Made by a program: the position numbers and the translations under genes. A DNA stretch of 58,216 bases, from positions 1 through 58,216 of the forward strand of contig CAYRZU010000012.1 of assembly GCA_964428895.1 (NCBI GenBank), read 5' to 3'. Shown one piece after another: positions 43,560 to 51,501 of the stretch (the first letter of the stretch is position 1; each line of letters starts with the position of its first letter). The notes beneath the pieces are model-generated. The model had not been told where the DNA came from and searched no databases. It was given only the letters and a program-made list of their open reading frames with translations. Origin of the DNA: HyVt-337 sp964428895 (GTDB lineage Bacteria; Planctomycetota; Phycisphaerae; SM23-33).

Positions 43560-44494
43560 CAGTACAGGCCCCCTTCAAGCAACCGAAGAATGGCCGGAGC
43601 GAACACGGCGATGATGACCGCGATCAGGATCAGCAGGCTGGGCACGAGAATCCGCACCGAGGCCACCGCGGCGGCGTTTTCTGCCCGAGCCGAACGCTGC
43701 AGCCGAAGCAGATTGGCCTGCGAGTGCAGCACATCCGCCAAGGGCGTGCCGAGTTCTTCGGCCTGGACCACGCTGGAGACAATGCTCCGCAACTGCTCCA
43801 AGGGAACACGATCCGCCATATTCTCCAACGCTCGACGGCGTGTCGCGCCGAGCTCCATTTCCGCCAACAGGGCCTTTAACTCAACATTGAACGGGTCGTC
43901 CTGCTTTTCCCGGACCACGGTTTGCACCGCCTCGGTGAAGGTCCCGCCGGCCCCCATCGCCAGAGCAATCAAATCCATGGAATACGGAATCTGCCTGCCA
44001 ATCTGGCGAAGACGTTTGGAGGCCTTGTCGTAAATGACCGCCAGCATCAACCCCGCCCCCAAGATGACGCCCACCAGCCACGTCCCCAGGCTGATCTGCC
44101 CGGCGGCAAGCACCATATAGACCAACACCAGCACGCCGCCCAAGACACAGCCGGTCAGGAGGCTGACCGCCAGGTACTCCTCCGGCGTGTAGTATTCAGG
44201 GCTGCCCGCGGACACGAGGGTGCGTTGCAGCCATCGCTTGAGCTTCGGCACGGCCATCCGGTGACTGATCGTCAGCAGGACCCACATGACCGGACGCGTG
44301 AGGGGCTTTTCGAAGACGGTCCGACGGTCTTCATGGCCGGTCGCAATGGCCGCCTCGCGTTGAGGCGACATTCGAATCTCCCCCTTTTGCCCGAATACCG
44401 CCACCACGAACAGAAAGACCGCAACGAACAACCCCACCGATATCCCGATCGGCAGAAGCGCATCCACATTCATGGCGGCCAACATATCGGCCAT
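43559..44494 (-). CDS. tadC: Tad pilus inner-membrane platform protein TadC
   Basis: A 311-residue type II secretion F-family protein. An N-terminal span lies at about 10-30; the cytoplasmic F domain in the middle has the usual YSMDLIALAMGAGGTFTEAV and ELGTPLADVLHSQANLLRLQ. Spans near 100-150 and at the C-terminus (ILVPSLLILIAVIIAVFAPAI) anchor it. In the family TadB and TadC together form the membrane platform the ATPase drives. It follows tadB by 26 bp and overlaps the FHA protein downstream. TadC rather than TadB by order and by the SILY-poor N-terminus; the two are homologous. Confidence 0.88.
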   Translation of the reverse strand: MADMLAAMNVDALLPIGISVGLFVAVFLFVVAVFGQKGEIRMSPQREAAIATGHEDRRTVFEKPLTRPVMWVLLTISHRMAVPKLKRWLQRTLVSAGSPEYYTPEEYLAVSLLTGCVLGGVLVLVYMVLAAGQISLGTWLVGVILGAGLMLAVIYDKASKRLRQIGRQIPYSMDLIALAMGAGGTFTEAVQTVVREKQDDPFNVELKALLAEMELGATRRRALENMADRVPLEQLRSIVSSVVQAEELGTPLADVLHSQANLLRLQRSARAENAAAVASVRILVPSLLILIAVIIAVFAPAILRLLEGGLY

Positions 44495-44520
44495 ATTGCT
44501 CGGTCCTCAGTCGGCGTCGA

Positions 44521-45393
44521 TCAGATGTCGACGTCCATAATCTTCCGGATCCAAAGGAACCCGATCACGTTCAGTACGATCATCCCCAGCAGCATCATCT
44601 TGCCCAGGCTCTGCTGGAACAGTTCTTGCACCCCTTGGGGGTCTACCAGGAAATACAGGATCAGCAGCACCACAATCGGCATCGCGCCAAGCCACCTCGC
44701 TGTGGCGCGCCCCTGGGCGGTGAGCGTCTCCACGCGCTTCTCCAGACGTTGAATCTCCCGAATGCTCTCGGCAATTCGGTCCAGGGTCTTACCCAGGTCG
44801 CCCCCACGCTCTCGGTGGGTCTGCAACGCGGCGAATAGCAGCCGGTAGTCACTGGAGCCGATGCGATAGGCGGCGTTGTTCATCGCATCTTCCAGACTGA
44901 TACCGTATTCATACTCCCGCAGGAGGTGATCCATTTCTTGCCGGAGCGGCGTCGGGCCATCGCGCCCCAGAAGCTGCATCGACTGGACCAGGTTCAGCCC
45001 GGCCCGAACGCCCGAGGCGAGCGTCTGAATGCCGGGGACCAGTTGGTCCTCCAGCCTCCCCAAATGGCGGCGCTGCAGCCAGCTCAGCAGAAGCGGCGGC
45101 ACGAACACGCCGGCGGCCCCGCACAGAATCGCCCCCACGTAGCTGGCTGCCGCAATATACCCAACCGCCCCCAGCAGCGCGATGATCACCAACGCCACCA
45201 CCGTGGCCACGCGAGGCGTGATCTGCCACAGCAACCGACGCCGCAGCACGCGATCGTACAGGTCCTCTTGCTGCAGGATCATCGCCTTCAGAGGGCGCCA
45301 GCCCAGGAACACCGCCGCAGCCGTCAGGACCACAATGGCGACATTGGTCAAGACCAGCAGCGTACTGCTCGACATGGCCAGAACCGGTATCAC
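44521..45393 (-). CDS. tadB: Tad pilus inner-membrane platform protein TadB
   Basis: A 290-residue T2SS F-family protein. Two N-terminal spans (TLLVLTNVAIVVLTAAAVFL and ATVVALVIIALLGAVGYI) lead to the cytoplasmic domain with PGIQTLASGVRAGLNLVQSM, GISLEDAMNNAAYRI and RERGGDLGKTLDRIAESIRE, then two C-terminal spans. The start is given as GTG 45393, which overlaps the upstream cpaF stop as GTGA, a coupling signal; ATG seven codons later is the alternative. It acts with TadC as the pilus base. Confidence 0.88.
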   Translation of the reverse strand: MIPVLAMSSSTLLVLTNVAIVVLTAAAVFLGWRPLKAMILQQEDLYDRVLRRRLLWQITPRVATVVALVIIALLGAVGYIAAASYVGAILCGAAGVFVPPLLLSWLQRRHLGRLEDQLVPGIQTLASGVRAGLNLVQSMQLLGRDGPTPLRQEMDHLLREYEYGISLEDAMNNAAYRIGSSDYRLLFAALQTHRERGGDLGKTLDRIAESIREIQRLEKRVETLTAQGRATARWLGAMPIVVLLILYFLVDPQGVQELFQQSLGKMMLLGMIVLNVIGFLWIRKIMDVDI

Positions 45394-47270
45394 CGCGTGA
45401 ACACCTCCACTTTCAGAAGGTTGTCCCTGATGAGCTTGTCGGAGAACGTCGGAATGTAGCCGGTGTGGCAAAGCTCGCCCTGACCCGGCGCCTGCCCCCG
45501 TCGGCGGCGCATCACGAAGATGTCCTCGGTGATGATCTGCGACGTCTCCGGATCCAGCCCCCCCACCTCGGTGATGTGCGTCAATCGCCGTCGGCCGTCC
45601 GGCATGCGGGAGATCTGCACGACCAGGTCAATCGCCGCGATGATCTGCTCGCGAATCGCCCGGATGGGCATGTCCACCGCCATCAGCACCATGGTCTCCA
45701 GCCGCGAAAGCGTATCGGAGGGGGTGTTGGCATGGATGGTCGATAGCGATCCATCGTGTCCGGTATTCATCGCCTGGAGCATGTCCAGGGCTTCAGGGCC
45801 TCGGACCTCACCCACGATCAGCCGGTCCGGCCGCATCCGAAGAGCGTTGCGAACCAGGTCGCGAATCGTGTATTGGCCCTTGCCTTCGATGTTGGGCGGC
45901 CGCGTCTCCAAGCGGACCAGGTGCTCCTGGGGCAACTGAAGCTCGGCGGAATCCTCGATGGTGACAATCCGCTCTTCGCCGGGAATGAAACTGCTCAGAA
46001 CGTTCAGCGTGGTGGTCTTGCCGCTTCCGGTCCCACCGGAGATCAACACGTTCATTCGACCGAGCACGCACGCTCTCAGGAAGTTGGCGGTTCCTTCGGT
46101 CAGGGTGGCTCGTTCGACCAGATCGTCGATGGTGAACGGAATCCGAGCGAACTTCCGGATCGTCAGCGCGGGACCCGACAGGCTCAGCGGGTTGATGATG
46201 GCGTTAACACGCGACCCATCCGGCAGGCGTGCGTCGACCAGCGGGGTCGACCGGTCTATCCGTCGGCCGATCGGAGTGATGATCCGCTCGATAATGCTCT
46301 GGACGACCTCGTTGGAGAAGAAGCTCCGCCCCGAGTTCTGCAGGACGCCGTCCTTTTCGATGTAGATGCGGTCCTTGCCAACCACCATGATTTCGCTGAC
46401 GTTGGGCATCTCCAGCAGGTCCTGCAGCGGGCCGTAACCGAGGACCACGTCTTCGATGTCCTTCGACAGCATCCGGTAGACGAGGTAGTCACGCAGCTCT
46501 GGCGAAATGCGCGGGGTCAGCCGTTTCAGCTGAGCGGGCCAGTCCTCCTCCGCCGTGGCGATGTCCTTCTTGAGCGTATGCGGGGTCAAGCGGAGGGGCA
46601 GATCGCTGATAACGTCGCCCACGATCCGGCTGATGACTTCCTCGGCCTTGGGTTGAAGCTCGTCGGTGTTCTCAAAGCCGTAACTGTAGAGCAGCTTGCC
46701 CGTCGCCCGGCGGGCCAGTTCCGTCACCACCGATCGCCACAGGAACTCCTTGACCAGATAGACGGCCATTTCGTCGTCGATCTGGTCGCGATGGGTATCG
46801 ATGATCTCGGCCAACTGCCGCTTGATCAGCCCCACGTGCTGGCTGTCGGCCACACTGGCTTGCCCGGTCACACGCAGGTTCAGGCGGTCCAGCAACTCCG
46901 CGTGCATGGCCTCTTCCAGTTCGACCACGCGCCGTCGCGGCGTCATGCCTCGCTGCTCGGCGGTGACACGCCGAACGGAGGGCTCCATCAGGTAGATGCT
47001 GAACTCGCCGATCCGAATCTCGTCGCCGTATTCCAGCTTGGAGCGCTCGCGATGGGCGACATCCCGATTGGCCACGGTCAGGCCATTGAGGCCCAAGGAT
47101 TCAATGGCGAACCCCGGTCCGTCGCGAAGGATTCGGGCGTGTTCGCGAGAGACGAACGGGCTGGCCAAGACAACTTGGTTGGACTCATCCCGCCCGACGG
47201 TGATTTCCTCACCCTCGACCTTGAGGACCTCTCGCTGGTCGGCGTATTGGTTGTAGACCCAGATTTCCAC
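45390..47270 (-). CDS. cpaF: FHA-fused secretion ATPase CpaF/TadA
   Basis: A 626-residue pilus-assembly ATPase of the CpaF/TadA family, about 150 residues longer than usual. The first 95 residues are an FHA domain (ITVGRDESNQVVL, FVSREHARIL, GLNGLTVANRD) that would recognise phosphothreonine. A helical region follows, then the ATPase: VSEIMVVGKDRIYIEKDGVL, PLVDARLPDGSRVN, Walker A SGGTGSGKTTT (about 411-421), Asp box EDSAEL, Walker B RPDRLIVGEVRGPEALDML, His box TIHANTPSDT. In the family it drives Flp pilin assembly or retraction. The FHA fusion suggests control by the Ser/Thr kinase of the same run. It lies between cpaB and tadB. Confidence 0.92.
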   Translation of the reverse strand: MEIWVYNQYADQREVLKVEGEEITVGRDESNQVVLASPFVSREHARILRDGPGFAIESLGLNGLTVANRDVAHRERSKLEYGDEIRIGEFSIYLMEPSVRRVTAEQRGMTPRRRVVELEEAMHAELLDRLNLRVTGQASVADSQHVGLIKRQLAEIIDTHRDQIDDEMAVYLVKEFLWRSVVTELARRATGKLLYSYGFENTDELQPKAEEVISRIVGDVISDLPLRLTPHTLKKDIATAEEDWPAQLKRLTPRISPELRDYLVYRMLSKDIEDVVLGYGPLQDLLEMPNVSEIMVVGKDRIYIEKDGVLQNSGRSFFSNEVVQSIIERIITPIGRRIDRSTPLVDARLPDGSRVNAIINPLSLSGPALTIRKFARIPFTIDDLVERATLTEGTANFLRACVLGRMNVLISGGTGSGKTTTLNVLSSFIPGEERIVTIEDSAELQLPQEHLVRLETRPPNIEGKGQYTIRDLVRNALRMRPDRLIVGEVRGPEALDMLQAMNTGHDGSLSTIHANTPSDTLSRLETMVLMAVDMPIRAIREQIIAAIDLVVQISRMPDGRRRLTHITEVGGLDPETSQIITEDIFVMRRRRGQAPGQGELCHTGYIPTFSDKLIRDNLLKVEVFTR

Positions 47271-47285
47271 CGGCGGTATCCGTTT

Positions 47286-48110
47286 CTATCTTGGTGTCAT
47301 GCCGCTGACCCCACCTCTTCCGGTGGCGGCCACTTTGGCGAGCTTGGCCAGTTCCTCGTTAAAGGTCACGTCCCCGTCCGCGTTGGGGTCGTCGATCGAA
47401 TAGACGGCGCCCGGACTGCGGACCTGAACCTGGAAACTCCCCAGTAGGTGCGTGGTCAGATTGACCAGCTTCAGATGAACGCCCAACGGCACTTCCAGGG
47501 CGACCGCCCGATAGCTCCGGGACCCGCGTGGGGCGTTCTTGCCGGCCGCTTGGGCGCCAACGTCCTTGACGCCAATGCCGCCGGCTTCCAGCACGCGAAC
47601 GTTGGCGACCGCCCAGTAGCTCGACGGCTTGCCCGGCACGACTTCAAAGAGACCGACCAGGTTGATCCGATCGTTGGGCCTTAAGTCTCGGCCGGGCGAG
47701 GTCACCGAATCGATCGGGACGCTGATCCGAACCATGTCATCGTCGTTGCTGATGCTGTACGAGGGGTTTTCCTCCGGCGAACGGGTCACGTGCGACCACG
47801 CCACGTAGTCGTTCTGCTTGACATCCTGCCGGATCGGTTGATTCACGATAGCGCCCATGTCCTTCTCGGTCATGAGGTTCATCGTTTCGATGGTCTTGGC
47901 GTCGACGGTCCGAACCGTCAGGTTCTTGGCGGGCACCCTCTGATTGGCCTTGATGTCGACCTTATAGACCAGCACGCGTTTCTTGGCGCCTTCGGCAATC
48001 CGGATGGCGCGATTGCGGTCCACGTTATAAACGATGGCAACGATAATCCCCAAAATCGCCGCCACAACCAGTAGCCACTTGTTCTGGACGCCTTGGGACT
48101 CCTCAGCCAT
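47286..48110 (-). CDS. cpaB: Flp pilus assembly protein CpaB/RcpC
   Basis: A 274-residue periplasmic protein anchored by one N-terminal span (about 12-30, WLLVVAAILGIIVAIVYNVD). The SAF-like domain reads VLVYKVDIKANQRVPAKNLT with the family's IRQDVKQNDYVAWSHVT; the RcpC-like domain has VRISVPIDSVTSPGRDLRPND and INLVGLFEV. CpaB/RcpC works at the periplasmic side of the Tad secretin complex. The tail is low in complexity. It sits 15 bp upstream of cpaF and downstream of the 48131 gene, a usual tad context. Confidence 0.88.
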   Translation of the reverse strand: MAEESQGVQNKWLLVVAAILGIIVAIVYNVDRNRAIRIAEGAKKRVLVYKVDIKANQRVPAKNLTVRTVDAKTIETMNLMTEKDMGAIVNQPIRQDVKQNDYVAWSHVTRSPEENPSYSISNDDDMVRISVPIDSVTSPGRDLRPNDRINLVGLFEVVPGKPSSYWAVANVRVLEAGGIGVKDVGAQAAGKNAPRGSRSYRAVALEVPLGVHLKLVNLTTHLLGSFQVQVRSPGAVYSIDDPNADGDVTFNEELAKLAKVAATGRGGVSGMTPR

Positions 48111-48130
48111 GGTCCGTTCCTTCCTGGGTC

Positions 48131-48724
48131 TTATTCATCACTGTTAGCCGGCGCGATAATGCGAAGACTAATCGAGCTTATTGTGCTTCCGGGAGGCGGC
48201 TTTCGCAAGGCCACCTCTGCTTTGGCCGCTCCCGTAACGTAGATGTCCACGGCGCCGCCGTCGGCCAGCCGTCGTGAAGCGAACCGTTTGAAGCCGAGCT
48301 CGCCGAGGCGCTGTTGGTAGTGCGCCAGCGCATCCGGCGGCCCGCCAGCGTACTCGTACTTGGCCCGTTGTTCCAGCCATGGTCCGGACCGGCGGCGAAA
48401 ACCAGCGACGAAGGTCGCTCCCGCCGGCGGCGGCACGTTCGCCGGATCGCGGTCGAACGGGACCAGTCCCGTCAGGCTCCACGGGTCCGGCAAGGGCGAA
48501 TCCGGCGAGGTCGCCGGCGGCGGGCTCAGCCGGTCGGCCGTCGCCATCGCCGCCAGGACGCGCCGTTCGCTCCCGGCAGAGCCCGTCGGGGAGACCCACT
48601 GCCGATGCACCCCCCACGCGACGCCCACCGCGGCCACCACAGCCGCCAGGTAGAGCACCTGCCGACGCCGCGGCGTGGGTTGTTCCGGTTGCGCGGTCAT
48701 GGCGATCCCCGGTTCGGCTACCAT
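48131..48724 (-). CDS. Membrane-anchored protein of the tad run, function unknown
   Basis: A 197-residue protein with a cytoplasmic start, one span at about 22-41 (RQVLYLAAVVAAVGVAWGV) and an extracytoplasmic part of mixed alpha/beta character (YEYAGGPPDALAHYQQRLGE, LGFKRFASRRL). The ending GSTISSISLRII suggests a small beta domain. No family recognised. ATG 48724 overlaps the TAG stop of the TadE-like gene; ATG 48700 is an alternative. Position between tadE and cpaB implies a part in pilus assembly or in its periplasmic sensing, but nothing in the sequence shows it. Confidence 0.65.
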   Translation of the reverse strand: MVAEPGIAMTAQPEQPTPRRRQVLYLAAVVAAVGVAWGVHRQWVSPTGSAGSERRVLAAMATADRLSPPPATSPDSPLPDPWSLTGLVPFDRDPANVPPPAGATFVAGFRRRSGPWLEQRAKYEYAGGPPDALAHYQQRLGELGFKRFASRRLADGGAVDIYVTGAAKAEVALRKPPPGSTISSISLRIIAPANSDE

Positions 48725-49422
48725 GGCACGAGGTAAAGGTCGCGAAACTGCTGAGCGAGGTCATTGCCCGGCGACGGCACCGATTCCAGCGTAGTTTCCA
48801 CGTCATCCAGATAGCGGTCGGCTATGACCTCGAGGCTCTCGGCCTGCCCTCGCCGCCATTCAACGCCCTCGCGGGCGAAGTGGGCTTCAAAGGGCTTCTT
48901 GACCACCTCGGTCCACGCGCCGACGTTGGAGGGAAAGTTCACCCACATCCGCACCATCTTGCCGCGCGGGAAGCTATGGTCGCTGTCACGCAAGAGAAGG
49001 TCGTCGGCCATCGGGCCTGCCAGGGCGCTGGCGTTGTTGACGTATTCGGCCAGGTCGGTCATGCACTTGTCGGTCGGCTGGAGCTTTCGGCCGTCAATGC
49101 CGCTGGTGTCCCCTCCCATGTAGACCCATTCCATGCCGCGGCTGACCTGAAGGTTGATCGCGGAGGCCCGCCCCAGCAGCATGCGATCGTTGATCTCGGT
49201 GGTGCTCGGCCAATCCCCACCACGCACACCATGCCACACCAGGTGACGTTCCGCCGACCGGAGCCGCTGCTGGTTGCCCAGGATCCAGGCAAAGAAGAAC
49301 GTCGCCGCAATGAACCCCACCAACAACGGGATCACCATGACCGACTCAATCATCACGGCGCCTCGCCGTCGGCGTTGGAGACCAGGTTGTCCGGTGCGAT
49401 TTCGCATGGGTCGCCGTTGCAT
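48718..49422 (-). CDS. TadE-like pseudopilin
   Basis: A 234-residue TadE-family protein. The N-terminus is a positively charged stretch, RTGQPGLQRRRRG, followed by AVMIESVMVIPLLVGFIAA, the TadE motif (Glu near position 5 after the processing site) and membrane span. The rest is periplasmic. TadE/TadF pseudopilins are processed by the prepilin peptidase and support Flp pilus assembly. It starts 2 bp after the TadG-like gene's stop and overlaps the next gene by 7 bp. An ATG five codons later may be used. Confidence 0.82.
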   Translation of the reverse strand: MQRRPMRNRTGQPGLQRRRRGAVMIESVMVIPLLVGFIAATFFFAWILGNQQRLRSAERHLVWHGVRGGDWPSTTEINDRMLLGRASAINLQVSRGMEWVYMGGDTSGIDGRKLQPTDKCMTDLAEYVNNASALAGPMADDLLLRDSDHSFPRGKMVRMWVNFPSNVGAWTEVVKKPFEAHFAREGVEWRRGQAESLEVIADRYLDDVETTLESVPSPGNDLAQQFRDLYLVPW

Positions 49423-49424
49423 CC

Positions 49425-51497
49425 TCAGTGATTGAAGTACATCTCGGCCATGTCCGGGTCGATCGAGTACAGGTACTCGGCCAAGACGCCGAACTCGTCC
49501 GGATAGACCATGTCGTCAACGTATTCCACGTCGCCCTCGCCGGCGTCGATCCGTTCGATCCAGTCGGCCCAGTCCGTCACCGGCGTCAGTTGGGCCTGCC
49601 AGTTCTGCGTCCACAGATCCCAACTGGAGTGGTTGAACACCTTCGCCTGAGCGACACCCGCCATGTGCCCCAGCGGATTGATGTGGCGAAACTGACTGGG
49701 CCAGACGCGGGCGGTGCTTCGGTCCTGGGCGACACCCAGATACGTGAACATTTTTCGGCGGGCGGGCGCGTCGGGGTCGAGTTCGTCAGGGTCGTAGTCA
49801 TCCTCGCCGTCGTCGCCGGTGTCGTAGAGGATCGGATAGGGCAAGTCGTCGAATTCATCCCAGTTGCAGGGGTTGCGGATTTCGACCTGCCCGCCCACGT
49901 CGATGCCCCCCCACGTGTAGTAGCTGACTAGGTAAACGGTCTGATACCGCAGTGGCCCGTCGGGATCGCCGGGGTTCTCCGGAATCGGTTGAATACCGAT
50001 CTCCGGATCCTGGGTGGTCATGTAGGTGGTTTCTTCTCGCCAGATGTAGGGCGCGACCTGCTGGATATTCCACGTGGCGGGGTCTTGCCACCCGCTGGAC
50101 CAGATGGCCATCGGTTCGTCCGCGTTGGTCCGGTAGGTGCCCGGCGTCATCCACGAAGCTGAGCTGGGCGGCACCGACGACGCCACCTGCACCAGGTAGA
50201 ACATGGTGTAGGCGATCTGGGCCCCGGATAGGGCCTGGGCCTGGGCGGCCGGGTAATCATCCACGCAGATCCAATTGGGATAGTGATAAGAGACCACCGG
50301 CGGATCGAACTGGCTGGCCACCGCCGGGAACATGTAGTTCAGCTTGATCTTCGCCAGGTCACGCAGATAGGTGTAGAAGTACGTGTCGGCCAGCACACCG
50401 AGGCCGTAGCGGGCAGAATCATCCTTGGTGAAATAAGTCGGATAGCCCGCGTACATGTGAATCCGCCGCATCAGCGCCTCCCAAGGGCCGAACCCTCGGA
50501 ATCCTACATAGCGACGGCTGTATTCCGTCCAGTAGCCGCTGCCGCCCTGGCTGGCGACCCCGCCAACACTACGCCCACCGGTCCGGAGGCCGGGACGACC
50601 GACCACCGACGTGGTCGGCACCCACTTGCCGTCGATTTCCCATATTTTGTCGCGCCACTCATACAGCTTGGGCCACGGGCCCCACCGATGCGGATCGGCA
50701 AAGTCCGGGATGCCGCCGCCCGTCACATCCTGGTACAGGACCGACATATTGGTCTTCAGGACGTCACGGAAGTCCTCAAAGTTGCCCGGCCGTCCGGGCA
50801 ACTCAGGAAGGACCGGTATCAGAAGCGCCACGTCCGCTCGATCGGCCAGGCCGTAGCGAACCGCGTCGGCCTGGGCCAACACCCCCGCCGAATCCACAAC
50901 GGTCTCCGAGAAGTCCTGCAACGCCACAGCCGTTTGCCACATGGCCCCATGCGGGGGGGCGCCGCCGGCGCCGGGGACGGCCCAGTGCGTCGCCAAACGC
51001 ATGTCGTAGGCGCCCTCATTGAGGGTGCGGCTGAAGGCTCCCAGAATGTCCCGCTGCGTGGCCATCCGCTCCCGCAGGTTCTCCAGCCCGTCACGAAGGA
51101 AATCGTTCTTTGTGGCCGGTACGCCGCGGGCAAGCTGCTGCGCCAGCCCGTACTCCCACACTTCGGCCTCCTTCCACGACATCTCCGCCGCCAATGGCGC
51201 CCCGTCGAAGATCGTCACCAAGGACAGCATGCGCGACTGGGCACAGTTGTTCAGCGCCACCGCGTTCATGCTTCGGGCCATCCAGTCGCCCCCGCCGATG
51301 GCCGTCGCGTCCGCCGCGTGCTGCAAGGCCAACCGGCGGTTCATCAGATCGCCCACGTTGTAGACGTAGAAGATCATCCCCACCAGCAGCGTCATGGCCA
51401 GCAATGCCATGATCAGGATCTGCCCGCGGCGCCGCCGGCGCGTGCGGCCGTAACGGCTGGCAGGTGAGGGAACCGGGCTGGTGTGTTGGCGAGGCAT
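49425..51497 (-). CDS. TadG-like pilus/secretion protein, large periplasmic part
   Basis: A 690-residue protein. The N-terminal signature RRRRRGQILIMALLAMTLLV, followed by NRRLALQHAADATAIGGG, is that of TadG/TadE-like proteins (residues ~20-65). The remaining ~630 residues are extracytoplasmic, with many Trp/Tyr/Asp-rich stretches, and match no family I recognise. The protein is much larger than typical TadE (about 150-200). ATG 51497 was chosen because the longer frame to 51584 overlaps the kinase gene and lacks this signature. It lies between the kinase (4 bp) and tadE genes. Confidence 0.78.
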   Translation of the reverse strand: MPRQHTSPVPSPASRYGRTRRRRRGQILIMALLAMTLLVGMIFYVYNVGDLMNRRLALQHAADATAIGGGDWMARSMNAVALNNCAQSRMLSLVTIFDGAPLAAEMSWKEAEVWEYGLAQQLARGVPATKNDFLRDGLENLRERMATQRDILGAFSRTLNEGAYDMRLATHWAVPGAGGAPPHGAMWQTAVALQDFSETVVDSAGVLAQADAVRYGLADRADVALLIPVLPELPGRPGNFEDFRDVLKTNMSVLYQDVTGGGIPDFADPHRWGPWPKLYEWRDKIWEIDGKWVPTTSVVGRPGLRTGGRSVGGVASQGGSGYWTEYSRRYVGFRGFGPWEALMRRIHMYAGYPTYFTKDDSARYGLGVLADTYFYTYLRDLAKIKLNYMFPAVASQFDPPVVSYHYPNWICVDDYPAAQAQALSGAQIAYTMFYLVQVASSVPPSSASWMTPGTYRTNADEPMAIWSSGWQDPATWNIQQVAPYIWREETTYMTTQDPEIGIQPIPENPGDPDGPLRYQTVYLVSYYTWGGIDVGGQVEIRNPCNWDEFDDLPYPILYDTGDDGEDDYDPDELDPDAPARRKMFTYLGVAQDRSTARVWPSQFRHINPLGHMAGVAQAKVFNHSSWDLWTQNWQAQLTPVTDWADWIERIDAGEGDVEYVDDMVYPDEFGVLAEYLYSIDPDMAEMYFNH

Positions 51498-51501
51498 ATA
51501 A

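Noticed and set aside
45756..47447. 563-residue plus-strand frame antisense to cpaF
   Set aside because: Antisense to a certain gene with family motifs; no start context and no motif.
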